Position numbers and translations under genes: made by a program. Positions 51,766 through 62,900 of a stretch of 64,000 bases of DNA are shown piece after piece. Under the pieces are notes generated by a model, which saw only the letters and a list, made by a program, of their open reading frames with translations, searched no databases and was not told the DNA's origin. Numbering within the stretch: the first letter of the stretch is position 1; the number at the start of each line of letters is the position of its first letter. This DNA comes from Saccharina japonica. Taxonomy: Eukaryota; Sar; Phaeophyceae; Laminariales; Laminariaceae. The stretch covers positions 210,707 to 274,706 of the forward strand of contig MEHQ01001895.1 in assembly GCA_008828725.1 (NCBI GenBank), read 5' to 3'.

Positions 51766-52396
51766 GTATTTTACTGTAAAACCCACAGCCGTGCGGCGAT
51801 ATTCATGTAGTAGAGCCCGTTAGGTCGGCCGCGCCTTGGCAGCACCGATAAACGGACGGCGGGTAGACAGACTTGCCGAAGGGCGCGCGACAACAAAACA
51901 AAATAACGATACGACACACCTAAAAAAAGGGGTCAGATACTCGAAAACAAACCAGAGGGGACTACGAGTACTCCGTTTATATTTCGTGTGACCGCCCCCC
52001 CCCCTACTACCGTGTCTTAAGCCTAAAAAAAACAGGGGTGTGCTTTTTTGTGAGATTTTTGTTCGAATTTCTCTGGAGTTATCCCTCATCCGACAAGGTC
52101 GTATATCCAGGGCCATTTTGGAGGGTATACGTCTGGGCCAGATCAAGCCTGGTTGGGATCAGGGTGTCAGGTCGGGGTAAGCTGGAAACATGTGTGTGTG
52201 TGCGCGTTGACCAATGAATAATCAACAAACATCAGTACTTGGCCAATCAAACATCCCGACGCATTTAATTGAAGACTAGGTTTCATGGAACAAGTTGTAA
52301 GCCGTACGGATTTATCGCTGTCCATTGGATGAGGTGGTAAGCTCTACCGAATTACCGCTGTTGCGTTGTGTTAACAGCGCCGGCGCCTGCGCTCAC

Positions 52397-52505
52397 CCTT
52401 TTCAAGCGGCGCTCCAACTGCGCCCGTTCCGCCTCCAGCACCGCCAAGGTTGCTTCGGCTCTTGCCGTGCTCATGGCCATGCTTGTAGTCGTGCGACTCG
52501 TCTCC
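52397..52505 (-). CDS. Candidate internal exon, coiled-coil-like
   Basis: Minus strand: a T-rich tract and acceptor TTTTTTCAAAG, 109 bp, then donor AAAAGG/GTGAGC. It reads MAMSTARAEATLAVLEAERA, then QLERRLKR, an amphipathic helix. The alternative on the plus strand is a terminal exon from GTTAACAG at about 52371, ending in a hydrophobic VASALAVLMAMLVVVRLVSL and TGA. Only one can be right. Confidence 0.3.
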
Positions 52506-52799
52506 CTTTGAAAAAAAAAACACGTTACAAGTATTGGAAGTTCCAGCGGAATTTTGTTCAGGGTGTCACGTAACACGGCGTTCATGTATCACATGATATG
52601 TGATTGCAGCCGCTGAAATTATACAAACACGTGTTTCGGAAAGTTAAGATACTGTTCCCATAAGCATAGATCTCAGCTGACAAGAATTACCAAGCACTTT
52701 GATTGTTGTGATTGGGGAGGACACGGGGTCAAGAATGTGTCGTTTCGGGATGCTCGCCAAATGAAGCTAATCGATTGGGAGATATCCGGCGCTTTAGGT

Positions 52800-53110
52800 T
52801 TTGATTTTCATTTCTATTTTCATTTTCATTTTCATTTTTGTGTTTATTCTCGTGTTCATTTTCATGTTCAGACCTTCATGTTCACTTCCAAGCTCATTTT
52901 CAATTTCGTTTTTATTTTCATTTTTATTTTCATTTTCAACTACACTTACGTGTTCACTGCCATGTCAATTATTGTTGTTGTCCATTTTCGCTGTTCATTA
53001 CGTTGTTAATTTCCGTTGTCCAGTTCCTTTGTTCATATCCGGTGGTCATGTTCATTTCTGTTGATCGTTTCCGATGATTATTTCCGATGATCATTTCCGT
53101 TGTTCGTTTT
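52800..53110 (+). repeat. TTTTCA degenerate microsatellite
   Basis: Variants of TTTTCATTTTCA with C and G changes; Phe/Ile/His-rich false frames. Confidence 0.85.
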
Positions 53111-53119
53111 CGTTAAATA

Positions 53120-53425
53120 AAGTGTGTGTGTGGAGAGAGTTGGTACCAGGAAATTCCTCGGACACGTCTACCGATATTAGCGGATGCACCTGGAAGAGTC
53201 GGGCGAGAGGGATACACTCTTTGCCAAAAACGTGTTGATTTCCGTTGGTCAATTTCAGTCATGTTGGGTTATTTCCGTTGTTTCATTTTCGTTCTTAAAG
53301 AGTGTCCGTGGAGAGAGAATTGGTACCAGACATCAACCCGGACACGTCTTCTGCCGATATTAGCGGGTGTGCCTGGAAGAGTCGGGCGAGAGGGGTGCAC
53401 TCTTCGGCAGACACATCCTGATACA
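53120..53425 (+). repeat. Duplicated 110-bp unit
   Basis: Two units (about 53124-53230 and 53300-53410) share GTGGAGAGAG, TTGGTACCAG, CGGACACGTCT, CCGATATTAGCGG and CTGGAAGAGTCGGGCGAGAG, separated by TTCCGTTG-rich DNA. The second unit is bounded by AAGAGTG and CACTCTT. Confidence 0.7.
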
Positions 53426-53751
53426 GTAGGGGTGGCATCACTTTTTGGCAGAAACAGTTACAGTTCTGACCGACGGAGACCCCTCACACCTGGGACTACC
53501 CCCAAAAAAAGGCATGCCTTATTGCTGTTCACGATTTTCGTCAGCGTCTAGGTCGTGGAAATTGTCAAAATCGCGTCAAGCCCACACAGTTTTCTCAAAA
53601 GTCAGTTTTGGGTGAGGCCTTCGGCAGTCGGGGAAATGCAGTCGGCAGAATTCCACCCTGTACAAACATCCCGGCCTCGTAAAACCCAACCCTCTCCTCG
53701 TGCCGCAAGCTTATATAATATACTTCGTATATACGTATATATATACATATA

Positions 53752-54090
53752 CCTCGGTCCGAAGGTCGATCCTTCCGAGCTGCGCGCGGTGAGAATCGAC
53801 CTGGATGTCCTCGCCCCGGTCCTCGCCGTGTCCGGCGCACCCTCGCTCCTGCAAGACATCCCAGACCGTCCGGTGACCAACCCACCAGACGACCTCGCGC
53901 TTGTTTGTGTTGCCGCCGTGACGGAGCTCTTCCCCCTGCAGCTGTCCGGGGGGGCGGCGTTGGAAAGGCGCTGCTCTCCTTTGCCGCGGGAGCTCGCTTT
54001 TCCCGACCTCGCGGTGGATTGCCGCGCGCTGTTTGGGACGCGGTTCATCGGCCTTGGTGCAGGATCATTCGTAAACACCAAAAGGGAGAG
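53752..54090 (+). CDS. GC-rich coding-like fragment, unassigned
   Basis: Open from LGPKVDPSELRAVRIDLDVL through VTNPPDDLALVCVAAVTELF to RALFGTRFIGLGAGSF, about 110 residues with balanced composition and high G/C third positions. It ends where a G-rich repeat begins. No start, splice or family was recognised, and other frames are partly open. It could be an old gene fragment or an exon. Confidence 0.3.
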
Positions 54091-54116
54091 GGGGGGGGGG
54101 GGGTGGGCTCGCTACT

Positions 54117-54170
54117 CGTTTGTTGCTTGCCTTAGTCATTTGACCATTGACCACGCATCCCTTTCGAGGG
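54117..54170 (+). repeat. Dispersed 50-bp repeat linked to G runs
   Basis: TTGCCTTAGTCATTTGACCA, then TTGACCACGCATCCCTTTCG. Copies at about 59505-59560 and, inverted, 63395-63450, each next to poly-G/C and sometimes followed by CGGAGCACCGTTCC. Confidence 0.7.
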
Positions 54171-55182
54171 AGAGGGGGGGGGCGGAGGGAGGGAGTTCGT
54201 ATATACTCGGTGGGCGAGGGTCGGGTCGGTTGCCGATTAGTTCTTCGACGCTGCGGCGTGGTAATCGGCCAAAATAATGAATGACCACCACCTCTACCAA
54301 CCCCTTTTATATAGCACCTGCCTCACCCGCGGCTTTTGGGGGACACAGTGCGGGATCAGTTTTGGGTGGCACTCGTACATACCCGGTCGGTGAAGCCAGT
54401 CGCTGCCGAGTACTCGTGGTTCTTCGACGTGGTGTGGCAATCCGCTAGAAGGGTGAATGAGTGTCAATCCATTTATGATAGCACTGCTGCGCTCCGCATG
54501 TTTGTTTTTGGGGGGGGGGGGGCAAAGCGCGGGATTAGGTTTTGGGGTGGCATGCGTATCCCCCTCTAGACTTTTCCTATCAGTCGGGTCACGCGTTTGT
54601 CCCTCTCATGTGTGCTGGGTGCTTTGCTCGAAGAGCCTTCAGGCGCTACACTTAACACTTGCCATGTACCAGGCACCTGGTAATATGTACGCGAACAGTA
54701 AACCTTAGGGATGGATACTGCCTGAAGTTTGGACCGACCAGAAGGTTCAGCGACACTGCAGCAGGCGCGTACACACCACACCCGCGATGCTTTGGAGTTG
54801 GATAGTCCCCTCCACGACGCCTGTTGCATCTATGTACGCAGTGTGTGTTTGCGTACACGTCTGACAACATTGCTGTCCTAACGTTAACTCATCGCCAAAA
54901 AATCCAGTTCGTGGTGGTCACAGGACAGGCTCCAACAACCCTGTAGTGGTAGAACACCTCAGGGAAAAACTTGAAACAAAGCAATACGGCAAGGCCATAA
55001 CCTATATGCCTTCTCGAGCCTTGTTCAAGATATAGTTCGGCCAAAGGCGTGGAATTGTACGACCGCTCGCTGTGCTTGACAGCCGTTAGTTTACGCCGAC
55101 GTGATATGACAGGAGCGCTCTCGTCGCGCACTATATAGCACCGTCGCTCTTTCTCTGTTGTCGGCCGTCTCGACGGGACTAC
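54171..55182. other. No supported gene
   Basis: Related GTGGCACTCGTAC- and GGTGGCATGCGTA-type stretches with a G run at 54511. Open frames have no motif. Confidence 0.35.
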
Positions 55183-55184
55183 TA

Positions 55185-55359
55185 CAGTACCGGCCCGCTC
55201 ATAACAAACCAGAAATCGGGCTTAGGCTGACTTTCTTATTTGAGAAAGGGGTGTGTCCCACACTAAATTCAGTATAATAGCTGTCGACTTTCTTATTTCC
55301 CCTGTAATGTTTCGGCTGAGTTTCTTGTGGGGCACTTTCTCATGAGAGGGCCGGTAGTG
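55185..55359 (-). mobile_element. MITE, TA target, CACTACCGGCCC ends
   Basis: Inverted copy of 27232-27396 with TA at both sides. Internal CTTTCTTATTTGAGAAAGG matches. Confidence 0.75.
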
Positions 55360-56940
55360 TATCGCTCATTTTCAAGTTTGTTTTTGAGTGAATGCTGCTC
55401 CCTTCTCGCGTTTTCCTCACACACACAAGCCATACGTACGGACAGTTCAGTTGTATGGGCCCTTTGACAAGAAACGCCTACGTACGTAAGTATTAGTAAT
55501 ATGAGCAAAAGGCTTAGAACCTTACACGGGGAACCTTCCCTTATACCGTGACGCTATCCTTGGAAAAACTTTGAGCATACAGTACGCGACACCAGTTAAT
55601 AATCTCTTATTTCTGGCCAGGCTGGAATTCTTATGTAAGGCAGGGTGTGTCCTACACTATTTTCAGTACAAAAGAGGCCATGTTCTTATTTTTATTGTCC
55701 AAAAATCCAGCCTGAAATTCTTAACTGCCGAGTTATTAAGCGCTGTCGCATACTGTACATAGATAGGTTATTGTATAGGATGTAGTGTAGCATAGCGATC
55801 GCTGCCAAGCACGATTTGTTAAATCCGAATTTCTTAGCGTCCTCCCAACATTGCAACATTGAGCTTGATTTTCTTATTACTACAGTAGTAATACGTACGT
55901 ACGAGGTACGAATAGGTTCATGTTTTGTTTCTTGTTGCCTACCGCTGTACTGCTGCTGTGCCATGCTCGATACGTAGCCGTCGGCCGAGAGCTACTACCA
56001 GTGCTGTACGTGTAATTGCACGTATGCCGCGACGATTTGAGCTTGGGCAACCGGTTCAGCTCAGTCGCCACGAAGTGGACGACACTACGACGAGCATGTA
56101 CCCGGTATTGCGTACCGGTACCAGATACCACGTATCTGGTATCAGGTTCCACAGGTATCAATCAGCTACCAGGTACGAGTACGTCGTACATGTATACGTA
56201 CGTACGTAGCAATACCAGGTTTTCGACAAAATGAACTCACAGGAAGTTCAAACCACTGCCTGTAGGGCGCCGCACAGACAGGTGTCGCACCGATCGAACC
56301 GTCAATATCCCGAGGCTTGCTTGCCGGAGATCGCCATCTCAGACCCAAGGTGCCCCTGGCCATCGGCTGGGGCTGAGCGTCCAGCGCCCAGCGGTCAAGC
56401 AACGAAAGCTATGTACGCCGTACGTACTCTCGAATAACCTGGGCGATTGAACTTGTATATATCCACACTCTACGTACACAGCAGCAGTACTGTACGTAGA
56501 AGTGCTTGGTATTACTGCAATACGTAAAGCGCGAGCTCGAACATGAACGAACGGGAAAAGGTGTCTCGTCTCCGGGCGTACCTTGCTGGTGTGGTTGTCC
56601 ACGGATCTCTCCCTCAGAGGACTGCTTCCACCAAGGATATAAGGACTCCAGGTGGCCGTCTCTTTCCCTCGGGTATGGAGTCGACCGGGTAGGGAAGGGG
56701 TGGAAACTGGGAACAGCGCTTGGATCGTCGGACGAGAGCGTTTATGCGGCGGGTAACGTTTCCCGAAACGGAGCCAAGGGTTTCGACTACTTGGTATGGC
56801 TTGTTTGCAGTAGGGGCAGTTTCGAGCTTCGTCCAACGCTGTCTACCTTGCTTGGGCGACCAGGGTACCTGACCTGAGAGCACAGCGTGCTTGGTTCGAC
56901 AAAAGGGTTGCTACCACGGAGAGGAAGCACATCATCAAAT
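55360..56940. other. Region upstream of the UBAC2-like gene
   Basis: 55600-55770 resembles another CTTATT-type TIR element. 56260-56880 is GC-richer with overlapping open frames on both strands (for example 56506-56877 plus, 56339-56836 minus), none recognised; it may include promoter and 5' UTR. Confidence 0.35.
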
Positions 56941-56956
56941 ATGTTTGCAGGCTTTG
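56941..56956 (+). CDS. UBAC2: UBAC2-like exon 1
   Basis: ATGTTTGCAGGCTTTG encodes MFAGF; donor GTGAGT in phase 1. Joined to exon 2 it gives MFAGFGSSPVTKG. A tiny first exon, supported by phase and by the short N-terminus of the family. Confidence 0.75.
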
Positions 56957-59900
56957 GTGAGTACGATTGCCTTCTTTTTCAGCTAACGCCGTACAATAGA
57001 AAACCGTCCGCAAAACTTGGTGAGAACTGCCGATCGATCATCTCAAGAGCACTGTACGACTGTACGAGTGCAGTAGCACAGACAGCAGCACAGCAGTAGG
57101 AGCACAGCAGCAGCAGCAGCAGCACAGCAGCAGCATCAGCAGCAGTACAGCAGCAGCGCAACAGTCAGCGTGCAGAAGTCAGCTTTCCACTAGAAGGGTC
57201 GTCGATATTCGAACTGCCGTACCTGTACGTGGGTTGCTGGTTGCATTTGCCACACTGCACAGCAGTGTATGCTATGATACTGCTGTACGTGCCCATCGCC
57301 CCTCCTTACGTCGTAGGCGTGCCTTAGACCTGAACCGTGTACATACGGTTCTCAACCGACGGTCATGTCCGATACACAAGTACACAAGCCACAACTGCCC
57401 CTTCACGTATAGGTGTATGACCTCGTGCAATACAGCGTAGTGCAGCAGTGTGGGCCCGCCAACAAGCAAACACCTCATATGACCAAAGCTTGAAACCTGA
57501 ACCTTAATTGGGGTGTGTGGCCCGGACATTGGGCACCCTCGACCTTATGCTACCTGTTACAATATACCTGGTAGGTTATACTCGTATACCTGGTATACTA
57601 GTAGGTGTTATTTGCAAACTAAAAGATGCAGGTCATGATCTGTGATCTATAAACATGTAAGATTATCCATATCATGCTATATATGTGATCGGTAAGCTAC
57701 ACATGTACAATATGATGTAGGTCATGATCTGTGATCGGTGAACTACAAGATGATCTATTAATACTTGTAGATCATGATCTGTGATATGTGAAATACTACA
57801 GTAGATGATTTAGGTCGTCATCTGTGATCTGTAAACTGTAAGATGATCTAGATCATGATCTATGATCTGTAAAGTAAACTATGGTCTAGGTCATGATATG
57901 TGATAGGTAAACTACAAGATGATCTACTAGGCCATGATCTGTCATCTGTAAACCATAAGATGATCTAGGTCATGATCTTTCATCTGTGAACTACAAAATG
58001 TTCTAGGTCGTGATCTGTGATCTGTGCGATCCCTGGTGTGTGCTTTGTAGATGATCCAGATCCGATTAAACGTTTATTTTGCAGGCAGCTCTCCGGTGAC
58101 GAAGGGGATTTTGGCGTCGACCGTCGTCGCATCAGCCCTCCTTCACGCCAGAGATCCAGGCGGCAACTTGAATGTCACGCTAGGTGAGAAGGTTACAGCA
58201 GTGGGAGCATCAGCCGCCGATCGCTCAATGCATGAGGGATGGAGGGAAGGGATGGAGGGAAGGAGATGAAGATGGAGAGGGAGGGGGAGGGGGAAAGGGG
58301 AGGGGGAAGGGGGAGAGGGAGGGGGGGGGGGAAGGAGGGAGGGAGGGGTGTGGTGGGGTACATAGGGAGGCAGGGAGGGAGGGAGCAGGAGGGGAAGCAG
58401 AGCTGGGCTCTTATCCACTTTCGACCTAGAGCTGGGTTCTTATCCACGTTTGAGCGAGAGCTAGTGTATTGTCCACCTTCGAGATAGAGCTGGGTTATTG
58501 TCCACCTTCCTCGGCTTCCTCTCCCACCCTCCGTCTACGTCCTTCGAGCTAGAGCTGGGTTCTTATCCATTCGAGCTAGAGCTGGCACAGTATCCAACTT
58601 CGAGCTTAAGCTGGTTTCTTATCCAATTTCGACCTCTAGATGGACTATTATCCACCTTCGAGCTATATCTGGTTTCTTAACTCGCATTCGAGCTAGAGCT
58701 GGGTTCTTAATACCACTCTGGGCGTGGATATAAGGGCCGCTTGGTCTTCATATTGATGTACAAATGGTCTGTTTGTAAAGGCCATGTTCGAGCACCTTGT
58801 GAGATGGTTACAAGTCATAGTATTACCCCAGGGGCCATCATGACATCCACCAGCACACCAGCCTGAAAGACAATAGCGGCGGAATAACCTATAAAATACC
58901 AATCACCCGAAACGACACGAAACTGTCATATTGTGAAGAGACCAAACGGACATGGTCCTTATATTCCCGCCTATATTAGTGGTATACTGTATTCCTTTTC
59001 TGACCTTTTTTGTTTTTGATACTGTCTGAGTTTTCTTCGGACTGTCCCCGGTCCCCCCCCCCACATTGCGCAGACATTTGGCGAGTGCTTACGGAGGGGG
59101 AGGTCTGGCGGCTTGTCTCCTGTCACGCCGTGTGCACCAGGTGAGAGGGAGGGTGCCACCAAACACGCCTCCTACGAGTAGCTCTGGCCTGCAGACCCTG
59201 GTGCAGCGATATTCAGTTCTAAAACGGGGGGTGGTATATAATACATACGGATTTTCATCAAGATACCTGGTACCATGATATTGGTAAAGGATGTTAGGCA
59301 AGATTATTTGCGTGAAGCAGTAAATGCATATTAAAAAAATTAAGAAACAACAGCTGTGAGCTCGAGGACTTCGTCGAAACTCATATTTGCTAGCTGAGTG
59401 TAATACTTCGATCGCGCGTACTTACGGATTTTATATGTATATCAGCACACCTTACGCATAAATGATTCCAAATTGCGAAGCGGGGGGGGGGGAGTACTCT
59501 TTTGTTGCTTACCTTAGTCATTTAACCATTGACCACGCATCCCTTTCGAGACGGAGCACCGTTCCTAATCCTAATAGGGACACCTCCAACAGTTGGGCGC
59601 TCATTACGTTGTTTCCATATATTACATTTAGATTTTTTTACTAATCTTGTCCCCTTCCTGTTTCGCCGCCTGTGGCCACTATCTATCTCCTCAAATACCG
59701 ATCGTTTTCTCGTTACTATCTATAGTGTACCAAAGATAAGGGGGGGGGGGGGGGGGCGGAGTGTACTGTCAATGTCATCATGGCCGTAGTCGTATAATAG
59801 ACCCTAGACCCTCCATCCGCCTCGGACGGAGCACGTCGGGTTTTCACCAACAGGACAGGGGGAGGGGGGCGGGGCCCCAGGGGGGAGGGGGGAGGGGGGT

Positions 59901-62900
59901 CTGCGTTATACCTGGTAGGTGTCTGGGAATGGCACCACTGTAGCGGTCGAACCCCCCTGAACCCCTCCTGGTTGTTGCAGCTTTGGAAGGCCCTGTATGC
60001 TATTTTCACGGTTGTCGACGGCTGTGGTGTGCGGCTCATGCTGAGTTTATGTTTCTTGTTGCCTCCTCTTCCTCCCCCTCCCTGCGTTTTATTTGTTCCA
60101 TTCTGCGTTACTTTTAGGTTGTATTATGTTTCATCGTGTGTTAATTAGTTGTAAATAGAAAATAAAAAAAAACAGCGGTGAGATCGAGGATCTCGTCGAA
60201 AGAAGTCATCTTTGCAAGCTGGGTGGGGTACTTCGATACACATTGCTTGGTTGTGTGTTGTTTGGTTGTTTGAATATATTGTTTGAGTAGGTGTTGTTTC
60301 GGTTGTATATTGTTTGAGTATGTGTCGTTTAGGTTGTATGTATAATATGTTGTTTCATTGTACTGGAGGTTTCTTGCCTTGGGTTTTTCCTTGTTTTGCT
60401 GTTTCCCTTGCGGTTCTTTTCATTTCTGTCTAGAGATGTTTTACGAATGACTGCCGTCGAAGCTAGTGCTGCACATCGACAGATCGCAGATTCGGCGGTG
60501 CAGCAGTAATAAAATGATTTCCACACATACGCGATATTTTATGTACAATTGGTTCAGTTTACCGTCTGAAACATGTTTTGTCCTCCTCGTGTACACGATG
60601 TACATCCTGCATGAGGGCACGTATAAAACCCGTATATAGTACACGCGATCGGAGCATCATATAAAGGATGTACGTCCTGCATGAGGACATATATCACCCG
60701 TAAGTACGCGCGATCGAAGTACCACCCACTCCTCAGCTAGCAAAGATGAGTTTTGACGAAACCCTCGATAACATCACAGCTGTTGGTATGACGAAGAAAC
60801 GTCGAAAAAGAAATAAATGCTATTGCATTAGACTACATGCCTGGTACGTATTATTTAATCACCGGAATTTCGTACCCAAAGCGTCTTATTTGACACCACG
60901 CCGAACGGAAATATAATACTGGTATCAATTTTGATTTTAGAGACTACACCGGTCGCCCCGGTGGTCTAACTGGTAGCCACGAAGCCTGTAGGGCCGGATG
61001 TCGAGGGCTCGATTCTCCCCATGGAGGTTTTTATTCTCAAATGACACCGACTGTCGAGAGCGCATATTATAGCGTGGGTAAGCAAAATTCGACGAAAGTT
61101 GACGAGGGAAGTAAGTGCTGAAATCTTCTCGCGATAAAAACCAAGGCAAGAACCGTAGCGGGGGAGGAGGGAGAGGAGCCTACTTTGTGACCCCGGATCT
61201 GAGTTACGACTAGGGAGGGAGAAAGGCGGAAGTGCGAAGATAATGAATGGGATGGAAACAAAACAAACAAAAAAAAAAACGGAAATTACATTCATATCAG
61301 AGTCAAAACGGTGACTATAACCAACCCTAACCCTATTTTCATGTTATGTAGATTCCAAACGTAGACTGTATTAATGTTAAGCCCTTAAGAACTGGTCCGC
61401 CGAATTTGGGGACAAAGTACTTGGAATTAGTGTGGGACATTTTTTCAGTTCTGCATGGGTTAAGCCCTTAAGAACTGGTCCCACGTATTTGGGGACAAAG
61501 TATTTGGCGTTAGTGTGGGACATTTTTTTCAGTTCTGCATGGGTTACCCCCTTAAGAACTGGTCCCACGTATTTGGGGACAAACTACTTGGAATAAGTGT
61601 GGGACATTTTTTTCAGTTCTGCATGGGTTAAGCCCTTAAGAACTGGTCCCACGTATTTGGGGACAAAGTATTTGGCGTTAGTGTCGGACATTTTTTTTAG
61701 TTCTGCATGGGTTACCCCCTTAAGAACTGGTCCCACGTATTTGGGGACAAACTACTTGGAATAAGTGTGGGACATTTTTTTCAGTTCTGCATGGGTTAAG
61801 CCCTTAAGAACTGGTCCGCCGAATTTGGGGACAAAGTACTTGGAATAAGTGTGGGACATTTTTTTCAGTTCTGCATGGGTTATAACCCCTTAAGAACTGG
61901 TCCCACGTATTTGGGGACAAAGTAGTTGGAGTTAGTGTGGAATAATAGAGTGTTTGCGATAGAAGTAAAAAAAAACGCAAACACTCTAATTTTGTTCAGT
62001 ACCGAATGGGTCAAGAGGCCAAACCGGGCTTGTATTCATATTCGAGTGCCCGAACAGGGTTTTTTCTACTTGCAAAAATTAAAAAAAAAAAAAACAGCTG
62101 TGAGAGATGGAGGATTTCGTCGAACCTCATCTTTGCGTGCTGTGCGTGATTGTATGTACGGTACCTGGTATGTACAGTAGTACTTGTACTACTGTAGCCC
62201 AGATTGAAAAATGAGTCACTACATACGTAGTAGGTCTTTTTCCGAAACTTCCCCCGCCGCCTCGACTCGCTCTGTAGCTCCGCGTGATAATGGAATTACT
62301 ACATAATAGCAGGGTGTTTTTCGAAACTTGCCCCGCCGCCTCGCCTTGCCTCGCATCGCTTCGCCTCGCCTCGAAAAATTATGTATTCCCTCGGCTGCCT
62401 TGCGCGCAGCATGGGGCCGCTGCTGGCGACTTCCCTGTCGATGTACCGCCTTCGATCGCTGGAACCCCTTCTAGGGTCGAAAAAGTTCACGGCTTTCGTT
62501 GCGGTAACGTCGGTGCTGAGTCTCCCTTTTGAGGCCACTGCAGGGGTGTACTTCGGGACTGTCAGGTGAGAGCCGTCCCCTTGCCAGTAGAGTAGTGTGC
62601 GTGTGTGTTCTGTACACTAAACCGTCCTTTCTATTATACCCGTCGACATTATCCAGCACACCCAGCAGTGTCCGTGCCGATTCTTCATCCTAGAGAGAAG
62701 CCCGTTATTATGTGGTGTGTGTGTTCACATAAAAGCGTCTTTTCTGCCCGTCGGCATTATCCAGCACACCCAGCAGTGTCCGTGCCAATTCTTTATCCTA
62801 GAGAGAAGTCAGTTATTATGTGGTGTGTGTTCTTCACATTAAACCGTATTTTCTGCCCGTCGACATTATCCAGCACACACAGCAGTGTCCGTGCCGATTC

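Noticed and set aside
58143-58447. Pro/Ser-rich minus-strand and Gly/Glu-rich plus-strand frames
   Set aside because: Translations of a purine-rich tract inside a UBAC2-like intron.
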